Made by a program: the position numbers and the translations under genes | Notes under the pieces: generated by a model | What the model was told of the DNA's origin: nothing | Seen by the model: the letters and a program-made list of their open reading frames with translations, nothing else | The model's database searches: none | Assembly (NCBI GenBank): GCA_025463985.1 | Contig: JAODBM010000002.1 | Span: forward strand, 174,650 to 238,649 | Reading direction: 5' to 3' | Length of the DNA stretch: 64,000 nt | Source of the DNA: Acidimicrobiales bacterium | Lineage (GTDB): Bacteria; Actinomycetota; Acidimicrobiia; Acidimicrobiales; Iamiaceae | Part shown: positions 1 to 7,371 of the stretch, one piece after another | Position numbering within the stretch: position 1 is the stretch's first letter | Layout: every line of letters starts with the position of its first letter

Positions 1-11
1 GGGGTTTCGGG

Positions 12-1583
12 TCAGGGTGTGGTGGCCGGGGGGACGCGGGCCCGCAGCACGTCCTTCATCACCTTGCCAGTGGCGTTCAGCGGCAGCTCGTCGACCAGCT
101 CGATCGCCCGGGGCACCTTGTAGTTGGCCATCTGGGCGCGGCTCCACTCGCTGATGTCGGGACCGGTCGTGGCGGCGCCGGCGCGGACGACGACGAACGC
201 CATGCCCACCTCGCCGAGCCGCGCGTCGGGGACGCCGATCACCGAGGCCTGGTGGATGTCGGGGTGTCGAAGCAGGGCGTTCTCGATCTCGGCGGGGTAC
301 GCGTTGAAGCCGCCGACGATGAACATGTCCTTCGACCGGCCGACGATCTGCAGGCAGCCGGCGTCGGTCAGCACGCCGAGGTCGCCCGTCCGCAGCCAGC
401 CGTCCTCCGACAGCGCCTGGGCCGTCGCCTCGGGGTCGTCGAGGTAGTGCGACATGATGCTGCCGCCACGGAGCAGGATCTCGCCCGGCTCCCCCGCTGG
501 CACCTCCGCGCCGTCGCCGTCGACGATGCGCAGCTCGAATCCCGGGCGGGGCCGACCGACGGTGGTGGCGATCGTCTCGACGTCGTCGCCCAGCGAGGTC
601 GCCGCCGCCGTGCCGCCCTCGGTGAGGCCGTAGCCGGTGATGATCGTGGGGAACGGCAGCTCGTCGACCACCCGCCGGATCAGCTCGACCGGGATGTCGG
701 CGGCGCCGGTCACCGCGACCCGCAGGCTCGACAGGTCGTGGCGGCCGCGGTCGGGGTGATCGAGGATCGACTGGTAGAGCGTGGGCGCCCCCGGCAGCAC
801 GGTCACCTGCTCGGCCGCGACCCGCGCCAGCACGCGGTCGACGTCGAACACCGCTTCGGGGAGCATCGTGGCGCCGGCCGCGACCGACGCGAGGATCCCG
901 GCCTTCAACCCGAACATGTGGAAGTACGGGTTGACCATGAGGTACCGGTCGCCGGCGGCGAGGCCGGTCATCGCCACCCAGTCGGTGGCGACGCGCAGCG
1001 TGCTGCCATGGGTCTGCACGACGCCCTTCGGCACGCCCGTGGTGCCCGACGTGAACAGGATGTCGGAGACGTCGTCGGTGCTCACGGCGGTGCTGCGGCG
1101 GCCCGCCTCGAGGCAGGCCTCGTCGGTCGCCTGCGCCAGGAAGCCGCTCCACGACGACGTCCCGAACGGCGCCGGGCCGCGGGCGATCACGATGGTCCGG
1201 AGGTCGGGCAGCTTGACCCCGCTCGCCCGCAGCATCGCGACGTAGTCGGTGCCGAGGAAGTCGGTGACCGTCACGAGCGTCGTGACGCGGCTCCGGGCCA
1301 GGATCTCCGCCGCCTCGGCGCCCTTGAACCGCGTGTTCACGGGCACGAGCTCCGCGCCCGCCTCGAACAGGCCGAGCAGGGCCACGATCCACTCGGCGCT
1401 GTTGAACGCCCAGATGCCGACGCGGTCCCCGCGTTCGACCCCCGACGCGACGAGGGCGGCACCGAAGCGCTGGGCCTGGTCGAGCAGCTCGGCGTACGTG
1501 AGCCGGGTGTCGCCGTCGACGACCGCGAGCCGGTCGCCGTACCGGTCGACGGTCGCGGCGACCAACGCCGGCACCGTGGTCAA
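12..1583 (-). CDS. AMP-dependent acyl-CoA ligase (FadD-like)
   Basis: An adenylate-forming ligase of 523 aa that would activate a carboxylic acid to its CoA thioester in the cytoplasm. The phosphate-binding motif TSGTTGVPKG, the GYGLTEGG motif, a GRSKDMFIVGGFN hinge region and a C-terminal NATGKVMK segment with the catalytic lysine are all visible, so the family call is firm. I start it at a TTG whose T-TGA context overlaps the stop of the upstream amidohydrolase gene by 4 nt, giving MTTVPALVAATVDRYGD. The same frame stays open much further upstream, but that part is antisense noise inside the amidohydrolase gene. The overlap implies translational coupling. The substrate is unknown; the neighbouring oxidoreductases suggest an oxidised cyclic or aliphatic acid. 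Confidence 0.93.
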   Translation of the reverse strand: MTTVPALVAATVDRYGDRLAVVDGDTRLTYAELLDQAQRFGAALVASGVERGDRVGIWAFNSAEWIVALLGLFEAGAELVPVNTRFKGAEAAEILARSRVTTLVTVTDFLGTDYVAMLRASGVKLPDLRTIVIARGPAPFGTSSWSGFLAQATDEACLEAGRRSTAVSTDDVSDILFTSGTTGVPKGVVQTHGSTLRVATDWVAMTGLAAGDRYLMVNPYFHMFGLKAGILASVAAGATMLPEAVFDVDRVLARVAAEQVTVLPGAPTLYQSILDHPDRGRHDLSSLRVAVTGAADIPVELIRRVVDELPFPTIITGYGLTEGGTAAATSLGDDVETIATTVGRPRPGFELRIVDGDGAEVPAGEPGEILLRGGSIMSHYLDDPEATAQALSEDGWLRTGDLGVLTDAGCLQIVGRSKDMFIVGGFNAYPAEIENALLRHPDIHQASVIGVPDARLGEVGMAFVVVRAGAATTGPDISEWSRAQMANYKVPRAIELVDELPLNATGKVMKDVLRARVPPATTP

Positions 1584-2776
1584 CGCAGGACCTTGTCCTC
1601 GATGTTCATCAGCCGGGCCAGGTTGCCGCCCATGATCTTGCGGACGGACTCCTCGTCGACGCCCTCGAGCTCGTCGACGTAGCTCGCCGGGTCCGCGAGC
1701 CCCTCGGGGTGCGGGTAGTCGGAGCCGAAGAGCACGCGGTCGACCCCGATCAGCTCGGCCAGCGCGCCGAGGTCCTCCTCCCAGAACGGGCTGACGTGGA
1801 TCTGGCGCGTGAACACCTCGACCGGGTTCTCGAGGAAGTCCTGCGGCATCTTCTTGTGGACGTCGGCGAGGTTCTTCAGGAGCGGCTCGACCCAGCTGCT
1901 GCCGTTCTCGACCACGGCGACCTTGAGGTCCGGGAAGCGGGACAGCGCGCCGTGGCAGATGAGCGCGCCGCAGGCATCTTCGACCGGCCGCCACGACGAG
2001 AGCATCCGGAACGCCTGGGGCTCGAACGGCAGCATCTCGCTGCCGTTGCCCATCCAGTCGTTGGTGTAGCGCTCGTAGCCGCTGTCGGAGGAGTGCATGG
2101 CCACGAGCACGTCGTGCTCGACGACCTTCTGCCAGAACGGGTCGAACTCCGGCAGGCCGAACGAGCGGGGCCCGCGCCAGCCGGGCACGGGCGCCGGCCG
2201 GATCAGCACCGCCTTGGCCCCGCGCTCCACGACCCACTCGAGCTCCTCGATGGCCTTCTCGACGATCGGCAGGGTGATGACCGGCGTCGCGAAGATCCGG
2301 TGCTCGTAGTCGAACTGCCAGGTCTCGTACATCCACTCGTTCAGGGCGTGGACCACGACGTGGATGAGGTCGGGATCGTCCCGCAGGCGCTCCTCGAGCA
2401 GGCTGGCGAGCGTCGGGAACATCAGGCACCGGTCGATGCCCTGCTCGTCCATGAGCTCGACGCGGGGCGCCGGCTCGCGGAAGGCGGGGATGGCGCGCAT
2501 CGGCTCGCCGAAGATCTCGCGGCGGCTCTTGCCCTCCGGGTTGCCCTTGCGGAAGTAGTCCTCTTGCGCACCTGGGCGGGCGACCACGTCGAACGTGGGG
2601 TTCGGGATGTACTCGCTGATCTGGCCCCGGACGACGATCTTCGTGCGGCCGCGCACGTCGACGTAGTCGATGGCCCGCTTGTGCCGCTCAGGCAGGAACT
2701 TCGTGAGCGCGTCGCGCGTCTCGTAGAGGTGGTTGTCGGCGTCGAACACCGGGATAGCGAGAGCAGGCTTCGACAT
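1580..2776 (-). CDS. Amidohydrolase-2 family metal-dependent hydrolase
   Basis: A TIM-barrel hydrolase or decarboxylase of 398 aa from the amidohydrolase-2 family. The N-terminal metal-ligand region reads FDADNHLYE. Mid-protein LVAMHSSD and C-terminal FGSDYPHPEG carry the other conserved His and Asp residues. In actinobacterial degradation clusters this family often cleaves or decarboxylates ring-derived acids, but the exact reaction is not determined here. The start at MSKPALAIP is chosen because AGAGGG lies a few bases upstream; an ATG five codons earlier is possible. It lies 92 nt downstream of the LLM oxidoreductase gene and overlaps the ligase gene, so the three are probably one operon. 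A second, distant member of the family is encoded at 23.4-24.7 kb. Confidence 0.9.
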   Translation of the reverse strand: MSKPALAIPVFDADNHLYETRDALTKFLPERHKRAIDYVDVRGRTKIVVRGQISEYIPNPTFDVVARPGAQEDYFRKGNPEGKSRREIFGEPMRAIPAFREPAPRVELMDEQGIDRCLMFPTLASLLEERLRDDPDLIHVVVHALNEWMYETWQFDYEHRIFATPVITLPIVEKAIEELEWVVERGAKAVLIRPAPVPGWRGPRSFGLPEFDPFWQKVVEHDVLVAMHSSDSGYERYTNDWMGNGSEMLPFEPQAFRMLSSWRPVEDACGALICHGALSRFPDLKVAVVENGSSWVEPLLKNLADVHKKMPQDFLENPVEVFTRQIHVSPFWEEDLGALAELIGVDRVLFGSDYPHPEGLADPASYVDELEGVDEESVRKIMGGNLARLMNIEDKVLR

Positions 2777-2868
2777 CGGACCCTCTTTCATCGTGCGGTT
2801 CTGGATGAGAACGACATTATCGCCAATGAAGAGTTCATGTGCAGCCAGTTGGCCGACGGTCCGCCTGA

Positions 2869-3822
2869 TCAGGCGGAGGTCGCCAGCGACGCCAAGAGCT
2901 CGCGCGTGCGCTTCGACGAGGCGACCAGCTCGTCGCGACCCTGGCCGATCGGCACGACGCGGACGGAGACGTCGGTGACGCCGGCGTCGGCGAAGGACTG
3001 CAGCCGCTTCTCGATCGTGGCTTCGCTGCCGGCGGCGAGGATGTCGCCGACCTGGCGAGCGTCGCCGTGCTCGAGCAGCTTCTGGTAGTTGGGCGACACC
3101 TCTGCCTCGGAGAGGATGCGGTTCGTCCGCGCGACCGCGAGGTCGATCTCGTCGTCGCCGCAGAGGCACACGGGGACGCCGGCGACGACCCGCGGTGCCG
3201 GCCGCCCCGCCGCCGCGGCGGCCTTGGTCAGCGTTGGGACCACGTGGCTCCCGATGGCCCGCTCGTCGGCCATCCAGAGGATGGTGCCGTCGGTGCGCTC
3301 GCCGCAGAGCTGGAGCATGCGCGGCCCGAGCGCGGCCAGCAGGATCGGCGTCGGCGTGATGTCGGTGATGTCGAGCGGGTTGTGCACCCGGAAGAGGTCG
3401 TTCTCAACGTCCACCATGCCCGGCCCGCGGAAGGCCTGCTCGAGCACGTCGAGGTGGGCCCGCATCGTCGGGACGGGGCGCTCGTAGGGCAGGCCGAGCA
3501 TCTCGTCGATGATCCAGTGGTGCGAGACGCCGAGTCCGAGCGAGAGCCGGCCGCCGCAGACGGCCTGGACCGACAGCGCCTGTTGGGCCAACGCGATGGG
3601 GTGCCGGGGCTGCACGGGCACGACGGCGGTGCCGATCTCGATGCGCGACGTGGCGAGCCCGACGATGGTGGCGGCGGTCAAGGCGTCGAGCTCGTCGGGG
3701 ATCTGGGGGATCCACACCGTCGAGAGGCCGGCGTCCTCGGCCCAGCACGCGTCGGCGCGCAGGCGGTCGATCTTGGTTGCGTAGCGGCCCCGCTCCGGAC
3801 CGACCATCAGGCCGATGCGCAT
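2869..3822 (-). CDS. LLM-class (F420-dependent type) oxidoreductase
   Basis: A 317-aa luciferase-like TIM-barrel oxidoreductase. The N-terminus MRIGLMVGPERG, followed by AEDAGLSTVWIPQ, then EIGTAVVP.QPRHPIALAQQA and GRLSLGLGVSHHW, is typical of actinobacterial members that use coenzyme F420 or FMNH2. The cofactor is inferred from the family and is not proven by a residue seen here. The start is well supported by GGAAGGGAG about 7 nt upstream. The gene is first in a minus-strand group followed by an amidohydrolase and an acyl-CoA ligase, and it is divergent from an aldehyde dehydrogenase/P450 operon. It probably oxidises or reduces an intermediate of the same catabolic route. Confidence 0.92.
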   Translation of the reverse strand: MRIGLMVGPERGRYATKIDRLRADACWAEDAGLSTVWIPQIPDELDALTAATIVGLATSRIEIGTAVVPVQPRHPIALAQQALSVQAVCGGRLSLGLGVSHHWIIDEMLGLPYERPVPTMRAHLDVLEQAFRGPGMVDVENDLFRVHNPLDITDITPTPILLAALGPRMLQLCGERTDGTILWMADERAIGSHVVPTLTKAAAAAGRPAPRVVAGVPVCLCGDDEIDLAVARTNRILSEAEVSPNYQKLLEHGDARQVGDILAAGSEATIEKRLQSFADAGVTDVSVRVVPIGQGRDELVASSKRTRELLASLATSA

Positions 3823-3897
3823 GGGTAGCTCCCTTCCAACAGGTGAGAACGTTCCTCTTCATATAGTGTAGTGGCCGTTCCAGCGGGGAGGGGTTCC
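3823..3897. promoter_or_regulatory. Divergent promoter region, LLM oxidoreductase / aldehyde dehydrogenase
   Basis: This 75-bp AT-richer gap separates two divergent operons. It contains a perfect GAACGTTC palindrome at 3847-3854, a TATAGT -10-like hexamer for the plus strand at 3862-3867, and a strong ribosome binding site (GGGGAGGGG, 3885-3893) for the aldehyde dehydrogenase. It lacks the TTGTACCGACC operator seen further downstream, so these two operons may be under different control. Confidence 0.45.
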
Positions 3898-5349
3898 GTG
3901 ACTGACGCAGGACGGTTGTTCATCGGGGGGGCGTGGACCGCGCCGAGCACCGACGAGGTCATCGAGGTCGTCTCGCCCCACACCGAAGAGGTCATCGCCA
4001 CCGTCGCCGCCGCCGGCCCCGCCGACGTCGACCGGGCCGTCGCCGCCGCCCGCTCCGCCTACGACGATGGGCCGTGGCCGCGGCTCGATCCCGCCGAGCG
4101 GATCGACGCCGTCCGCCGGCTCGCCGGCCTCTACAAGGAGCGGAGGCGAGAGATGGCCCAGCTCATCACGGCCGAGATGGGATCACCGATCTCGTTCTCC
4201 AAGTTCTCGCAAGCCACGCTGCCGCTGCTGCTCCTCAACGCCTTCGCCGACATCGCCGAGGCGATGGAATGGGAGGAGCGCCGCGCCGGCGCCTTCGGGC
4301 AGGACATCCTCCTCTGCAAGGAGCCGACCGGCGTGGTGGCCGCCATCGTGCCGTGGAACATGCCGCAGTTCCTGCTCGTCGGGAAGCTCGCTCCGGCCCT
4401 TCTCGCCGGGTGCCCGATCGTGGTCAAGCCGTCGCCGGAGACCCCGCTCGACGCCCTCCTGCTCGCCGAGCTCGTCGAGCAGGTCGGGCTGCCGCCCGGC
4501 GTGGTGAGCATCCTGCCCGCGGGACGCGAGGTCGGCCAGCACCTCGTCGCCCACGCCGGCGTCGACAAGGTGGCCTTCACCGGGTCCACCGCCGCGGGGC
4601 GAGATGTGGCCGCGGCCTGCGGCGCCGCGCTCAAGCGGGTGAGCCTGGAGCTCGGCGGCAAGTCGGCCGCCATCGTGCTCGACGACGCCGATCCGGCGGC
4701 GGTCGCCGCCGGCGTCCGCGTCGCCGGCCTCATGAACAGCGGGCAGGCGTGCGTCGCCCAGACCCGGGTCCTCGTGCCCAGCGCCCGCTACGGGGAGTTC
4801 GTCGATGCCTTGGCCGCGATGGTCGAGGAGCTGCCGGTCGGCGATCCGACCGAGGCCGCCACCGAGGTCGGCCCGCTCGTGGCCCGCCGGCAGCAGGAGC
4901 GCGTCCGCGGCTACATCGAGGAGGGCGAGCGCGAGGGTGCCCGCCTCGTGACCGGTGGCAGCGACCTGCCGAAGGGCGTCGACCGAGGCTGGTACGTGCG
5001 CCCCACGTTGTTCGCCGACGTCGACAACCGGATGCGGATCGCCCGCGAGGAGATCTTCGGTCCGGTGCTCTCGGTCATCCCGTACGGCGACGACGCCGAG
5101 GCCGTCCGCATCGCCAACGACTCCGACTACGGGTTGTCGGGCTCGGTGTGGACCGAGGACGTGGAGCGCGGCTTGGCGGTGGCGCGGGGCGTCCGCACCG
5201 GCTCGTTCGGCGTGAACCAGCCGTACTCGATGGACCCGGCCGCGCCGTTCGGCGGCATGAAGGCGAGCGGCATCGGCCGCGAGCTCGGCCGCGAGGGGCT
5301 CGAGGGCTACCTCGAGGTGAAGGCCATCTCGGTGGCCGCGGCGTCGTGA
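3898..5349 (+). CDS. Aldehyde dehydrogenase family protein
   Basis: An NAD(P)-dependent aldehyde dehydrogenase of 483 aa, which is the usual length. The catalytic glutamate is in LELGGKS (about residue 251), the nucleophilic cysteine is in GQACVAQ (about residue 285), and FTGSTAAGR marks the cofactor-binding fold. I start at GTG 3898 because the GGGGAGGGG ribosome binding site lies 4 nt upstream; a GTG at 3871 has no such site. It heads a plus-strand operon with a P450, an SDR and a branched-chain-type ABC transporter. Oxidising an aldehyde to an acid that is then CoA-activated is a plausible role. It is distinct from the second aldehyde dehydrogenase at 37-38.4 kb. Confidence 0.94.
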   Translation: MTDAGRLFIGGAWTAPSTDEVIEVVSPHTEEVIATVAAAGPADVDRAVAAARSAYDDGPWPRLDPAERIDAVRRLAGLYKERRREMAQLITAEMGSPISFSKFSQATLPLLLLNAFADIAEAMEWEERRAGAFGQDILLCKEPTGVVAAIVPWNMPQFLLVGKLAPALLAGCPIVVKPSPETPLDALLLAELVEQVGLPPGVVSILPAGREVGQHLVAHAGVDKVAFTGSTAAGRDVAAACGAALKRVSLELGGKSAAIVLDDADPAAVAAGVRVAGLMNSGQACVAQTRVLVPSARYGEFVDALAAMVEELPVGDPTEAATEVGPLVARRQQERVRGYIEEGEREGARLVTGGSDLPKGVDRGWYVRPTLFADVDNRMRIAREEIFGPVLSVIPYGDDAEAVRIANDSDYGLSGSVWTEDVERGLAVARGVRTGSFGVNQPYSMDPAAPFGGMKASGIGRELGREGLEGYLEVKAISVAAAS

Positions 5350-5392
5350 CCGGCAGCATGTTCAGCGACAGCAGCTTCACAGGGGGACAGAG

Positions 5393-6592
5393 ATGAGCAC
5401 GACCGACAGCGACGTCTACTACGACCCGTACGACTTCGACATCGACTCGGACCCGTACCCCATCTGGAAGCGCCTCCGCGACGAGCGACCGCTCTACTAC
5501 AACGAGCGCTACGACTTCTACGCCGTCAGCCGGTTCGACGACGTCGAGCGGGCCCTCGTGGAACCCGAGACGTACAGCTCGGCGAAGGGCACCCTCCTGG
5601 AGCTGATCAGGAGCGGAATGCAGATCCCGCCCGGCTCGATCATCTTCGAGGACCCGCCCGGCCACACGCTGCACCGCGGGCTCCTCTCGCGTGTGTTCAC
5701 GCCGCGCAAGATGGCCGCCATCGAGCCCAAGGTCCGCGAGTTCTGCGCCGCCAGCCTCGACCCGCTCATCGGGACCGGCGGGTTCGACTTCATCGCCGAT
5801 CTCGGTGCCCAGATGCCCATGCGCACCATCGGCATGCTCCTCGGCATCCCCGAGCAGGACCAGGAGGCCCTGCGCGATCAGATCGACGAGGGCCTGCGGC
5901 TCGAGGACGGCACCATGCCCGAGTGGGACCAGGAGCAGCTGTCCGACTCGGGAGCCGCGTTCGCGGAGTACATCGACTGGCGGGCCGAGCATCCCTCCGA
6001 CGACCTCATGACCGAGCTGCTCCAAGCCGATTTCGAGGACGCGACCGGCACCATGCGGCGCCTCGACCGCGCCGAGGTCCTCAACTACGTGAACCTCATC
6101 GCCGCCGCCGGCAACGAGACCACCACCCGCCTCATCGGTTGGATGGGCAAGGTGCTCGCCGAGCACCCGGACCAGCGGGCCGAGGTGGCCGAGAACCGGG
6201 ACCTCGTGCCGGCGGTCGTCGAGGAGGTGCTGCGCTTCGAGGCACCGTCGCCCGTGCAGGGCCGGTACATGACCGCCGACGTCGAGCACCACGGCCAGGT
6301 CGTGCCGGCCGGCAGCGTCGTGATCCTGCTGAACGGCTCGGCCAACCGGGACGAGCGGCGGTTCCCGGACGGCGACCGCTTCGACATCCACCGCAAGGTC
6401 GGCCACCACCTGAGCTTCGGCTACGGCATCCACTTCTGCCTTGGCGCGAGCCTCGCCCGGCTGGAGGGGCGCGTGGCCCTCGACGAGGTGCTCAAGCGCT
6501 TCCCGACCTGGGAGGTCGACGCGGACAACGCCAAGCAGGCGCGCACCTCGACCGTGCGCGGCTGGGAGTGCCTGCCGGTCTTCACGTCCTAA
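5393..6592 (+). CDS. Cytochrome P450
   Basis: A soluble bacterial P450 of 399 aa, which would hydroxylate a hydrophobic substrate using electrons from a separate ferredoxin and reductase. All hallmark motifs are present: the I-helix AAAGNETTT (near residue 240), ExxR in EEVLRFE (near 278), and the heme loop FGYGIHFCLG with the cysteine thiolate near residue 349. AGGGGG lies upstream of the ATG. The N-terminal YYDPYDFDIDSDPYPIWKRLR resembles actinobacterial CYP families acting on terpenoids, steroids or fatty acids, but the substrate is not assignable. No ferredoxin gene is adjacent. It sits 43 nt after the aldehyde dehydrogenase and 26 nt before an SDR in the same operon. Confidence 0.95.
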   Translation: MSTTDSDVYYDPYDFDIDSDPYPIWKRLRDERPLYYNERYDFYAVSRFDDVERALVEPETYSSAKGTLLELIRSGMQIPPGSIIFEDPPGHTLHRGLLSRVFTPRKMAAIEPKVREFCAASLDPLIGTGGFDFIADLGAQMPMRTIGMLLGIPEQDQEALRDQIDEGLRLEDGTMPEWDQEQLSDSGAAFAEYIDWRAEHPSDDLMTELLQADFEDATGTMRRLDRAEVLNYVNLIAAAGNETTTRLIGWMGKVLAEHPDQRAEVAENRDLVPAVVEEVLRFEAPSPVQGRYMTADVEHHGQVVPAGSVVILLNGSANRDERRFPDGDRFDIHRKVGHHLSFGYGIHFCLGASLARLEGRVALDEVLKRFPTWEVDADNAKQARTSTVRGWECLPVFTS

Positions 6593-6618
6593 TACGCACG
6601 GCGAACAAGGGGATCAAG

Positions 6619-7371
6619 ATGAGAGCAGTCGTGGTGGGAGCGTCGAGCGGCCTGGGCCGCTGCATCGCGGTCGGGCTCGGGCAGCGGGGGGCTGAGGTCG
6701 CGCTGATGGCGCGCCGAGTCGACCGCTTGGTCGACGCGGCGAAGGATGCCGGTCCGGGCTCGCTGGCGATCGCGTGCGACGTCACCGACACCGCGTCGTG
6801 CCGGTCGGCGATCGACGAGGCCGCGGCGGGGCTCGGCGGCATCGACGCCCTCGTCTACGCCGCGGGCGTCGGGTCGCTCGTGCGCCTGGTCGACACCGAC
6901 GCCGACACGTGGCGCCAGACGTTCGACACGAACGTCATGGGTGCGTCTCTGATCACGGCGGCCGCCCTCCCCCACCTCGCCGCTTCGAGCGGCGCCGCGG
7001 CCTACCTGTCCTCGGTGAGCGCGTCGATGACGCCGCCATGGCCGGGCCTCGGCGCCTACGCGGTCACCAAGGCGGCGCTCGACAAGCTCGTGGAGGCGTG
7101 GCGCAACGAGCACTCGGGCGTCGGGTTCACGCGGGTGGTCGTGGGCGACTGTGGCGGGGGCGCGGCGGGCGTCAGCGAGTTCAACGTCGGCTGGGACGGC
7201 GAGCTGGCCGCCGAGGTGGTGCCGACCTGGATCGCCCGGCGCTACCTCAGCGGGTCGCTGGTGGAGGTCGACGAGCTCGTCAACGTCATCGACACGGTCC
7301 TGCGGTGCGGCGCCAGCGCCAGCATCCCGTCGGTCGCCGTGGTCCCCCGCCCGCCGGAGGAGGCCAGGTGA
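6619..7371 (+). CDS. SDR family oxidoreductase
   Basis: A classical short-chain dehydrogenase/reductase of 250 aa. The cofactor loop is GASSGLGR at the N-terminus, the catalytic serine is in YLSSVSAS, and the YxxxK pair is in AYAVTKAALDK. It would interconvert an alcohol and a ketone with NAD(P). The ATG at 6619 follows an AAGGGG site. It lies 26 nt after the P450 gene, and its TGA overlaps the GTG of the transporter gene (GTGA). This coupling suggests that oxidation of the P450 product and uptake of the substrate are co-expressed. Confidence 0.92.
   Translation: MRAVVVGASSGLGRCIAVGLGQRGAEVALMARRVDRLVDAAKDAGPGSLAIACDVTDTASCRSAIDEAAAGLGGIDALVYAAGVGSLVRLVDTDADTWRQTFDTNVMGASLITAAALPHLAASSGAAAYLSSVSASMTPPWPGLGAYAVTKAALDKLVEAWRNEHSGVGFTRVVVGDCGGGAAGVSEFNVGWDGELAAEVVPTWIARRYLSGSLVEVDELVNVIDTVLRCGASASIPSVAVVPRPPEEAR

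Noticed and set aside
1584..2429. An apparent 805-aa fusion protein reading from 2429 to 12 on the minus strand
   Set aside because: The upstream half is Arg/Pro-rich and lies out of frame within the well-supported amidohydrolase gene. The real ligase begins at the TTG overlapping that gene's stop.
1709..3088. Plus-strand frame of 459 codons across the amidohydrolase/LLM genes
   Set aside because: It spans two real genes and the gap between them in antisense and has no recognisable domain.
3845..3856. Resemblance of GAGAACGTTC to the KstR steroid-regulator site
   Set aside because: The known KstR site has two bases between AAC and GTT; here the halves abut, so the similarity is not enough.
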